DNA of 11,267 nucleotides from the NCBI GenBank assembly GCA_021157445.1, contig JAGGWM010000199.1, positions 1 to 11,267 of the forward strand, in the 5' to 3' direction. A model generated the notes under the pieces. The model was given only the letters and a program-made list of their open reading frames with translations, did no database searches and had not been told where the DNA came from. Position 1 is the stretch's first letter; every line of letters starts with the position of its first letter. Source of the stretch: Thermococcus sp. (GTDB lineage Archaea; Methanobacteriota_B; Thermococci; Thermococcales; Thermococcaceae). Of this stretch, positions 6,899-11,267 are shown one piece after another. Made by a program: the position numbers and the translations under genes.

Positions 6899-7116
6899 GC
6901 CGGTTTCGGCTCAGCCTGCAGGCCCGGTCTTGGGCCCATTACCCCTACCGCGCAGAGCGGTTCGGGGTTATCACCTCAAAAGCCACCTTCCAGAGTTTTT
7001 ACGGCCACGCCGGGTGGCGTGGAAAGTGGACGCCTTACAGCGTCGCCTATCCAAACGGATAGGCAGTAATGAAACCCTCTCAAAGAGGGTTTGTTCTCGG
7101 TGGCCTCTTCGAGGCC
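6899..7116 (-). ncRNA. Hairpin chain, omega-RNA-like region of the remnant
   Basis: Eight hairpins follow one another almost without spacers: 6899-6910 (4 bp), 6921-6936 (5 bp), 6947-6961 (5 bp, inside an outer ACCCC/GGGGT at 6941-6968), 7005-7022 (7 bp), 7029-7044 (5 bp), 7045-7064 (8 bp), 7072-7092 (9 bp) and 7102-7116 (6 bp). All are exact. TnpB nucleases use a guide RNA (omega RNA) made from the tnpB 3' end and right end, so minus-strand polarity is inferred from the terminus at 6808. Whether it is transcribed is unknown. Such stems fold on both strands. Confidence 0.45.
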
Positions 7117-7129
7117 TTACTATGCTGGC

Positions 7130-7141
7130 AAAACTTAAAAA
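7130..7141 (-). terminator. T-rich terminator after ubiD
   Basis: On the minus strand TTTTTAAGTTTT follows the ubiD stop within 4 nt, a plausible archaeal terminator. It also separates ubiD from the tnpB remnant. Confidence 0.45.
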
Positions 7142-7143
7142 GG

Positions 7144-8415
7144 TCACTCGAGCTTTGCCCTCTCGAACTCTTCTTTTCTGTTCAATGGCTTTGTGGCATC
7201 TATGCCCCACTTGGCAGTAAAGCCCTTCTCGCCAGAGGGATCAAGAGAAGAACCTCTTGCATTTGGGATTACAACGAGGTCTTTGTCCGCTTGAAATCTT
7301 GTAGCTATTGCCCATTCTACCTCCCTGTCGTCGTAGATGTTAATGTCATCATCAACCACTACCACATGCTTTAAGCTCGGATGTCCAGAAAAAGCTGCTA
7401 AAATAGCATTCTTTCCATCGCCGTCGTGCTGTTTTGTGATGCTTATCACTGCATGGAGCCACATGCATCCACCCTCTGTCAGTCTTACACCATGGACCTT
7501 CGGTACAACCCCTTTGACGCTCTTGTATATCTGAGGCTCCTTGGGAAGACCCATGAGCATATAATGCTCGTATCCACTGGAAAGCAATGCATGGAAAATT
7601 GGCTTCTCAACATGGTACATCTTTTCGAAGACTACAACGGGCTGCTCCCTTACGGTGTCATAAGTCCCGGTTATGTCAATAAATGGCCCCTCTTTGTCGA
7701 GCTCCGGCAAAATTTTTGCCTCAAAGACAAATTCACTCTCTATTGGAACCGGAATTCCATTAACATCTACAACTTCCAAGGGCTTCCCAAAGGCCATCTC
7801 GCTCATAGAGGATGCAATGTTAAGCTCACCTACCCCATAGGGAGGACTTGTAGCTGCTGCTAAAAGGATATGGATTGGATTACCAACAATTATCCTAACA
7901 TCAAGCTCTTCACCGTGTTCTGCTTTATCCTTCCACATTGCATACAAATGCCTGGGAACCAATCTAACAGTTCCAGTTTTTTCGTCCTTTACCATTGTTC
8001 TGTGGTAGGAGAGGTTAACAAAACCATTCTCGTCCTTTGCTATGTATATCGCCGAGGTAAAATACGGTCCGCCGTCCTTCGGAAAGTAGTGAGGAACTGG
8101 CAGCTCTTTGAGGGAAAAATCCCTCGTGGAGTTCTTAAAAAATTCCGCAGTTTGCGTCTCCTTATAAGGAGCAGACTTCTCCATCGCTTCCATTATGAAG
8201 TGAGCAATTTCTTCCCTTTTTATTCCGAGGTATTTTGCTATTCTCTCTCGTGTGCTCCAAATGTTTCCGGCAACTTCCCATCCATCGACATCTTTAAACA
8301 AAACGGGTCTTGTTTTGTGCTGAAGGAGGTACTTGGTTACCTCAAACTTCTTGCTGACTGGCTTATCAATGATAACAAGCTCATCTTGAAATTGTCCCAA
8401 TATCTCGCGTATCAT
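7144..8415 (-). CDS. UbiD-family decarboxylase, probable anhydromevalonate phosphate decarboxylase
   Basis: A 423-residue UbiD-family enzyme, using a prenylated FMN cofactor made by a UbiX-type prenyltransferase. Family marks include [11 protein letters not shown] and [11 protein letters not shown] in the cofactor-binding half, [20 protein letters not shown], and the acidic stretch [15 protein letters not shown] followed by [11 protein letters not shown], the position of the catalytic Glu/Arg network. Most archaea use a UbiD homolog of this size for decarboxylating trans-anhydromevalonate 5-phosphate in the archaeal mevalonate route to isopentenyl phosphate; since Thermococcales make no ubiquinone, this is the best guess, by inference. 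I chose ATG 8415, which has GGTGGTG right upstream, over ATG 8442, because the TATA box at 8447-8454 puts the transcription start near 8428. It is divergent from the helicase. Confidence 0.85.
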   Translation of the reverse strand: MIREILGQFQDELVIIDKPVSKKFEVTKYLLQHKTRPVLFKDVDGWEVAGNIWSTRERIAKYLGIKREEIAHFIMEAMEKSAPYKETQTAEFFKNSTRDFSLKELPVPHYFPKDGGPYFTSAIYIAKDENGFVNLSYHRTMVKDEKTGTVRLVPRHLYAMWKDKAEHGEELDVRIIVGNPIHILLAAATSPPYGVGELNIASSMSEMAFGKPLEVVDVNGIPVPIESEFVFEAKILPELDKEGPFIDITGTYDTVREQPVVVFEKMYHVEKPIFHALLSSGYEHYMLMGLPKEPQIYKSVKGVVPKVHGVRLTEGGCMWLHAVISITKQHDGDGKNAILAAFSGHPSLKHVVVVDDDINIYDDREVEWAIATRFQADKDLVVIPNARGSSLDPSGEKGFTAKWGIDATKPLNRKEEFERAKLE

Positions 8416-8446
8416 AACACCACCCATCCAAAATTTGCTCATACTG

Positions 8447-8454
8447 TGATAAAC
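8447..8454 (-). promoter_or_regulatory. TATA box of ubiD
   Basis: On the minus strand GTTTATCA, 32-39 nt before ATG 8415. The expected transcription start near 8428 excludes the upstream in-frame ATG at 8442. Confidence 0.45.
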
Positions 8455-8518
8455 TTTTTGGGCACTTCCATTTTTCGTGTTTCTTTTTGAATATTTTTCA
8501 AAATGATATAGAAAGAGC

Positions 8519-8525
8519 TATAAAG
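8519..8525 (+). promoter_or_regulatory. TATA box of the XPB-like helicase gene
   Basis: TATAAAG lies 32 nt before the helicase ATG. Transcription would begin near 8547, giving a leader of about 10 nt with no ribosome binding site, so the message is probably read leaderless or nearly so. Confidence 0.6.
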
Positions 8526-8556
8526 GGGGACTTCCAAAAATTTCTTTTGAGTTGCT

Positions 8557-9921
8557 ATGAAGACCGTGGTATTGAGAATCCCGGATAAATCCGCATTGGT
8601 ATATATTGAAAAGGCAGATCCTAAGATATACTTCATGATATACGAAGAGTTAACTTACCGAAAAAGTTTCGGCAAATGGGAGAAGCCAGAGAGTCTGTAT
8701 GATCCCCATACAAAATCCTTCCCTGTCGGCCTAATTCCCCGCGTAAAGCAACTTTTGAACTCAAAAGGATACAGGGTTAGGGTAATTGATGAAAGAAAAG
8801 TCGAGGGATTGGAGATAAACGCAACGTGGAACGAAGAATATAAACTAAGAAAATATCAGGAAAAAGCCGTCAAAAAGGCATTAAAGTTTGGTATGGGAGT
8901 TTTAGCATTGCCCGTGGGAAGTGGAAAAACAATAATCGGGTTGAGAATAATTTATGAGCTTAACCTCTCAGCCCTTGTTGTTGTACACACAAAGGAACTC
9001 CTTTATCAGTGGGCTGAGAATATAAAGAGGGTTCTTGGGGTTGAAGCTGGGCTTGTAGGAGATAACAATTGGATAGAAAGACCAGTAACGGTGGCTATGA
9101 TACAGACTCTTCTTTCCAGAGGGGTTGATAAGCTCCAGCTTCCATATGCAGTTGTTGTGTTTGATGAATGCCACAGGACATCGGCTGCAGAAAAGTTCTA
9201 TGAGCTTGGGATAAGCTTGCCACAAAAATTTAGATTCGGCCTCTCCGCAACTCCGTGGAGGAGGATTAGAGGGGAAGAGCTAAAGATAGAGGGAGTAATA
9301 GGCCCCATAATCTATGAGGTTAAAGCCGAAGATTTGATAAGAGAAAAGTTCTTGGCAAAACCGAAGTTCAAAGTAATTGAATACGAATCCTTCATGCCCT
9401 CCCTCGCAGAACGCTACAAAGAACTTTATGAAGAGGTGATCATGGAAAACGAAGAGAGAAACAAAGCAATAGTGGAGAGTGCATATAAACTCGCAAAACA
9501 AGGCCATAGGGTTTTAATAGACGTCAAGAGAATTGAACACGGGAAGATTCTCGTGGAGATGCTTAAAAAGAAGGGCATAAATGCGGAGTTTTTGAGTTCT
9601 CAGAGTCCAAATAGATGGGAAATTTTTGAAAAGTTCAAAAATGGAGAAATCAACGTTTTGGTGTCTACTCTGCTAAAAGAGGGAGTTGATATCCCAGAGA
9701 TTTCTGCCATAATTCTGGCTGGAGGAGGAAAAAGCGACATAATGACAATCCAGACGATAGGCAGGGCTTTAAGGCCCAAAGGGAGAAGCGGGGCAGTTAT
9801 AGTTGACATAAAAGATGAGGATCCATTGCTCTTTACCCACTTTATAGAGAGACAAAAAGCCCTAAAGCAGTATTACGGCAAATATTACGATAAAGAACTC
9901 GAGAAACTCATAAAGAAGTGA
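8557..9921 (+). CDS. XPB/Rad25-like superfamily 2 DNA helicase
   Basis: A 454-residue helicase resembling archaeal XPB, an ATP-dependent 3'-5' DNA translocase of the repair/transcription type. Residues 1-90 are an N-terminal domain in the place of the XPB damage-recognition domain. Helicase motifs follow: YQEKAV (100-105), Walker A PVGSGKT (119-125), DECH (203-206) in place of DEAH, SAT (230-232), a thumb-like IREKFLAKPKF (261-271), motif IV/V LVSTLLKEGVDIPE (368-381) and motif VI QTIGRALRPKG (399-409). The RED motif expected after SAT reads RIRGEE, which is degenerate. No gene for Bax1, the usual archaeal XPB partner nuclease, is seen nearby. ATG 8557 has no ribosome binding site, consistent with the close TATA box. 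The 3' end overlaps truA by 14 nt tail to tail. Confidence 0.87.
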   Translation: MKTVVLRIPDKSALVYIEKADPKIYFMIYEELTYRKSFGKWEKPESLYDPHTKSFPVGLIPRVKQLLNSKGYRVRVIDERKVEGLEINATWNEEYKLRKYQEKAVKKALKFGMGVLALPVGSGKTIIGLRIIYELNLSALVVVHTKELLYQWAENIKRVLGVEAGLVGDNNWIERPVTVAMIQTLLSRGVDKLQLPYAVVVFDECHRTSAAEKFYELGISLPQKFRFGLSATPWRRIRGEELKIEGVIGPIIYEVKAEDLIREKFLAKPKFKVIEYESFMPSLAERYKELYEEVIMENEERNKAIVESAYKLAKQGHRVLIDVKRIEHGKILVEMLKKKGINAEFLSSQSPNRWEIFEKFKNGEINVLVSTLLKEGVDIPEISAIILAGGGKSDIMTIQTIGRALRPKGRSGAVIVDIKDEDPLLFTHFIERQKALKQYYGKYYDKELEKLIKK

Positions 9922-10708
9922 ACCACTCCTCAAAAATGCTTGCTATTATTAAGTGCTGGGCAAATTTTTCGAAGAATTCTTTTTTAGCCTTTTCGACTGC
10001 ATAGGGATCTTTTTCAAAGAATACTTCATCATACTTAACTTCCCAGAGAACGAGGTTCTCTGGAGGGGCAGGAGGGAGTTTTCTGCCAACTTTTTCTTTC
10101 AGCATTCGTTTTACTTCTTCTCTTGAGAGAACACCAGAGGCACAAAGCTTGAGAGCCGTTACGATTCTTCTAATCATCTCCCAGAGAAAGCTCTCTCCTT
10201 CAATTTCAACCACAATTACATTCCCCTTTGGGAGTATTTCAACCTTATCTATTTTTCTTATCGGGTTTTTATTCCCTTCAAGGCGCGCAAAGTTTGAGAA
10301 GTCATGGACTCCAACAAAAAGTTGGGCACACGATTTCATTTTCTCAATATCGAATCCTTCATCGAGGAGGTAGTATCTATACACTTTCCCCCTGCTCCAG
10401 AATCTTGGATGGAAATCTTCTGGAACCTGTGCCCTTCCTAAAACCCATACATCCCTTAAATGATGATTCAGAATCCTGGGATACGTGAGTTCGGGTTTAG
10501 ATGTGTTAAAAGCGATGACGTTCCCAAAAGCGGAAACTCCCCTATCGGTCCTTGAAGCACCCTTAAAATTCGCATCTCCTGGGTTTTCAATTATTCCGAG
10601 CTTGGTTAATGCTCTAATTATCTCACCCTCTACGGTTCTTAACTTGGGCTGCCTTTGAAAGCCGTAAAACCTTCTCCCATCGTAGGCAATTTTTAAAGCT
10701 ATCCTCAT
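9908..10708 (-). CDS. truA: tRNA pseudouridine(38-40) synthase
   Basis: A 266-residue TruA, the usual length. It converts uridines at positions 38-40 of the tRNA anticodon stem to pseudouridine in the cytosol. The catalytic Asp is D55 in the motif GASRTDRGVSA (50-60). Other family marks are the N-terminal KIAYDGRRFYGFQRQP (6-21), SRGKVYRYYL (about 105-114), and the second-half GESFLWEMIRRIVTALK (175-191). The C-terminal 60 residues are basic and helical. No ribosome binding site precedes ATG 10708; a TATA box at 10731-10737 puts the transcription start at or close to the ATG, so the message is likely leaderless. It overlaps the helicase 3' end by 14 nt on the opposite strand. Confidence 0.95.
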   Translation of the reverse strand: MRIALKIAYDGRRFYGFQRQPKLRTVEGEIIRALTKLGIIENPGDANFKGASRTDRGVSAFGNVIAFNTSKPELTYPRILNHHLRDVWVLGRAQVPEDFHPRFWSRGKVYRYYLLDEGFDIEKMKSCAQLFVGVHDFSNFARLEGNKNPIRKIDKVEILPKGNVIVVEIEGESFLWEMIRRIVTALKLCASGVLSREEVKRMLKEKVGRKLPPAPPENLVLWEVKYDEVFFEKDPYAVEKAKKEFFEKFAQHLIIASIFEEWFTSL

Positions 10709-10730
10709 GCCCGGAAATTCGGATTGAGGC

Positions 10731-10737
10731 TATAAAA
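10731..10737 (-). promoter_or_regulatory. TATA box of truA
   Basis: On the minus strand TTTTTATA, 23-29 nt before the truA ATG. This spacing places transcription initiation at the ATG itself. Confidence 0.6.
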
Positions 10738-10825
10738 AGGTTGCTTGTTATTTTATCTTTACAAATATCAAGGTCAATGTGCCTATATCTCCGGTTAATT
10801 CGGGAATATTTTTGGAAGTTTGACA

Positions 10826-10835
10826 ATAAAAATAG
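10826..10835 (+). promoter_or_regulatory. Possible TATA box of the 10884 ORF
   Basis: An AATAAAAATA stretch about 50 nt before the ATG at 10884, with an expected start of transcription near 10853. Sequence is A-rich on both sides, so the exact box is uncertain. Confidence 0.35.
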
Positions 10836-10883
10836 GATAAAAGCTAAAACCTCTGCTCCACAGCGAAAATTGGAGGTGGTGAA

Positions 10884-11063
10884 ATGGTAGCTGAGATTGA
10901 TATGGAAACAATGGAGTCCCTAATTAACTTTGATATTATGTTTACGTTAGCAAAGAAATTTCTCCAAGAAGGGGGTCTTTTTAACTCCTCCCTATTTAAG
11001 AGAAAGAAAAGGGGTCAGAGAAAACTCCTCTTATATTTTTCTTCCGAAAACCTCGCCCTTTAG
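10884..11063 (+). CDS. Short ORF, probably the broken start of a gene
   Basis: A 59-codon ORF with an excellent ribosome binding site, GGAGGTGGTGA, 1-12 nt before the ATG. The first 33 residues (MVAEIDMETMESLINFDIMF, then TLAKKFLQEGGLF) look like a real helical protein start. After that the sequence (NSSLFKRKKRGQRKLLLYF) is basic and low in coding character, and the stop TAG lies inside the loop of the transposon hairpin at 11051-11070. The likeliest reading is a gene truncated by a deletion or an insertion near 10980, its rest lost. I do not recognise the family. It could instead be a complete small helical protein. The frame continues past the stop into the tnpB-like tail, which may be chance. 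Confidence 0.4.
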   Translation: MVAEIDMETMESLINFDIMFTLAKKFLQEGGLFNSSLFKRKKRGQRKLLLYFSSENLAL

Positions 11064-11070
11064 GGTGGGG
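11051..11070 (+). repeat. Left copy of the IS-type hairpin
   Basis: CCTCGCCC and GGGTGGGG pair (8 bp with G-T wobbles) around a TTTA loop. It is followed at 11070-11096 by a nested hairpin GATGC/GCATC around CACTC/GAGTG. The hairpin core from CGCCC to the last G is identical to the right copy. Confidence 0.6.
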
Positions 11071-11103
11071 ATGCAAACACTCTAAGAGTGGGCATCGAAA
11101 AAG

Positions 11104-11110
11104 TTAAATA
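11104..11110 (+). promoter_or_regulatory. TATA box before the omega-RNA-like region
   Basis: TTAAATA, preceded by AAAAG, lies about 30 nt before the first GC-rich stem at 11143. It would start transcription near 11134, giving a structured RNA of about 130 nt to the right end. Confidence 0.4.
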
Positions 11111-11134
11111 CCTCCATTACACGCATGATTTTGA

Positions 11135-11266
11135 GAAAGTATCCGGCGATTCCGTAAGGATAGCCGGTAGTGGCCGCGTGACCCGGCCAGTGAGAGCGAG
11201 GCTACCGGCAACGGGATGCCGGATGAGCTCTCACGAAGCTCCGCCCTTTAGGGTGGGGTAGGTCAC
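11135..11266 (+). ncRNA. Omega-RNA-like structured RNA
   Basis: Four stems follow in order: CCGGC/GCCGG (11143-11147 with 11163-11167, GTAA-capped inner stem), TGGCCG/CGGCCA (11171-11176 with 11184-11189), GTGAGAGC/GCTCTCAC (11190-11197 with 11227-11234) enclosing CCGGCA/TGCCGG (11205-11210 with 11217-11222), and the right-end hairpin (11239-11258, TTTA loop), then TAGGTCAC. The order GAA, stem, TTTA, stem, AGGTCA parallels the ISDra2 omega-RNA 3' end as I recall it. A guide would start just beyond 11266, outside the window. H/ACA guide RNA is the alternative. Transcription is inferred from the TATA box only. Confidence 0.5.
11239..11258 (+). repeat. Right-end hairpin of the IS-type element
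   Basis: CTCCGCCC and GGGTGGGG pair (8 bp) around TTTA, followed by TAGGTCAC. Near-identical to the copy at 11051-11070 and clearly related to the minus-strand hairpin at 6818-6837 (same order of stem, TTYA loop and GGTCA). Confidence 0.6.
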
Positions 11267-11267
11267 A

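Larger units (their letters stand above)
6808..7116 (-). pseudogene. Decayed 3' end of an IS200/IS605-type tnpB
   Basis: On the minus strand one frame runs from 7116 to the right end of the element with a single TGA at 6978-6976. It encodes GLEEATENKPSLRG, then GDAVRRPLSTPPGVAVKTLE, the stop, and then GDNPEPLCAVGVMGPRPG and a Pro/Gly-rich tail ending LNLRPSGRGGGQL. Compositionally this looks like the variable C-terminal tail of a TnpB protein, which in these transposons runs into the right-end hairpin. GDAVRR aligns with GDSVRI, and PATG with PATG, of the second remnant at the end of the window. TAG and TAA codons sit directly upstream at 7117-7122, so the rest of tnpB (RuvC motifs, zinc finger) is gone. 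The identification rests on the terminal hairpin and the two-copy comparison, not on catalytic motifs. Confidence 0.55.
11064..11261 (+). pseudogene. tnpB C-terminal tail remnant
   Basis: An open frame of 65 codons after the TAG at 11061 encodes GGDANTLRVGIEKVKYLHYT, then GDSVRIAGSGRVTRPVRARL, PATGCRMSS and HEAPPFRVG before TAG 11259-11261. The final EAPPFRVG is encoded by the right-end hairpin itself, as is typical for IS605-type tnpB genes whose stop lies in the right end. GDSVRI and PATG match GDAVRR and PATG of the first remnant. No TnpB catalytic motif (RuvC, zinc finger) is present, so it is a tail only. The call rests on these two features together. Confidence 0.5.
11041..11266 (+). 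mobile_element. Candidate non-autonomous IS200/IS605-derived element
   Basis: Two nearly identical hairpins, 11051-11070 and 11239-11258, lie in the same orientation 188 nt apart. IS200/IS605 transposons have no terminal inverted repeats but carry a subterminal hairpin at each end, in this same-orientation arrangement, for TnpA to bind. The segment between them encodes only a tnpB-like C-terminal tail. This fits a small element moved in trans. The exact ends are not visible: the right end is probably just after GGTCAC (11261-11266), the left one somewhere upstream of 11051. The start given here is approximate. Confidence 0.4.

Noticed and set aside
6860..7374. Several plus-strand reading frames of 69-115 codons over the hairpin region and the ubiD 3' end
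   Set aside because: They lie over strong inverted repeats or antisense to ubiD, have no ribosome binding site and show a Pro/Arg/Ser-rich composition typical of shadow frames.
8416..8442. Upstream ATG start for ubiD
   Set aside because: It would lie before the predicted transcription start; GGTGGTG directly precedes ATG 8415.
7426..8490. Long plus-strand frames opposite ubiD
   Set aside because: They are antisense shadows of a clearly recognised enzyme and encode Cys/Phe/Ser-rich sequences without motifs.
10623..10826. Minus-strand frame of 67 codons overlapping the truA start
   Set aside because: Out of frame with truA, no ribosome binding site, and it crosses the truA promoter.
11190..11234. 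L7Ae-type kink-turn and H/ACA guide RNA in the hairpin with GA and TGA next to its stem
   Set aside because: A GGC/GCC pairing would allow GA opposite TGA with a GGA bulge, but the competing CCGGCA/TGCCGG stem is longer. The right-end hairpin and tail fit a transposon end better than an ACA box.
6808..11266. Composite transposon carrying ubiD, XPB and truA
   Set aside because: The enclosed genes are core genes, the ends face outward on opposite strands, and IS200/IS605 elements do not form IR-flanked composites of this kind.

Overview
The window looks like chromosomal DNA of a hyperthermophilic archaeon of the order Thermococcales (Thermococcus/Pyrococcus/Palaeococcus type). The reasons are the proteins themselves (a feast/famine Lrp regulator very like Pyrococcus FL11, a PH1421-like HAD phosphatase, an archaeal serine hydroxymethyltransferase, an archaeal XPB-like helicase), archaeal TATA boxes about 25 nt upstream of starts, GGTG/GGAGGTG ribosome binding sites, and very tight gene packing with overlapping ends.

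Layout. 1-533 (-) is the N-terminal part of a DRG/Obg-type GTPase. It is divergent from an Lrp/AsnC regulator at 656-1108 (+). A minus-strand cluster reads Sir2 deacylase (3554-2790), DUF3783-like protein (2780-2388), HAD phosphatase (2353-1634) and ASCH-domain protein (1668-1105), with gaps of 9 and 34 nt and one 35-nt overlap. The HAD gene seems to have an additional internal promoter. Divergent from sir2 is glyA (3665-4942, +), with a palindrome just after its TATA box. Next come two unrecognised exported, probably N-glycosylated proteins (5150-6124 and 6167-6646, +). 6647-7143 is non-coding and contains a decayed 3' end of an IS200/IS605-type tnpB on the minus strand, with a chain of hairpins and a right-end/omega-RNA-like terminus. 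Then follow a UbiD-family decarboxylase (8415-7144, -), an XPB-like helicase (8557-9921, +) and the tRNA pseudouridine synthase TruA (10708-9908, -), which overlaps the helicase tail to tail by 14 nt. From 10740 to the end there is a short ORF with an excellent ribosome binding site (10884-11063) that runs into a second tnpB-3'-end/omega-RNA-like element (about 11041-11266). This element carries two almost identical subterminal hairpins in the same orientation.

How it fits together. Most genes are core housekeeping: translation-linked GTPase, tRNA modification, one-carbon metabolism, DNA helicase, and a decarboxylase that is probably in the archaeal mevalonate route. The accessory part is the pair of IS200/IS605-derived relics. 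Their right ends point outward, on opposite strands, around the ubiD-XPB-truA segment. They are the most unusual content: short, tnpB-less or tnpB-truncated elements that keep the structured RNA end that TnpB-type RNA-guided nucleases use. I see no tRNA, rRNA or CRISPR array.
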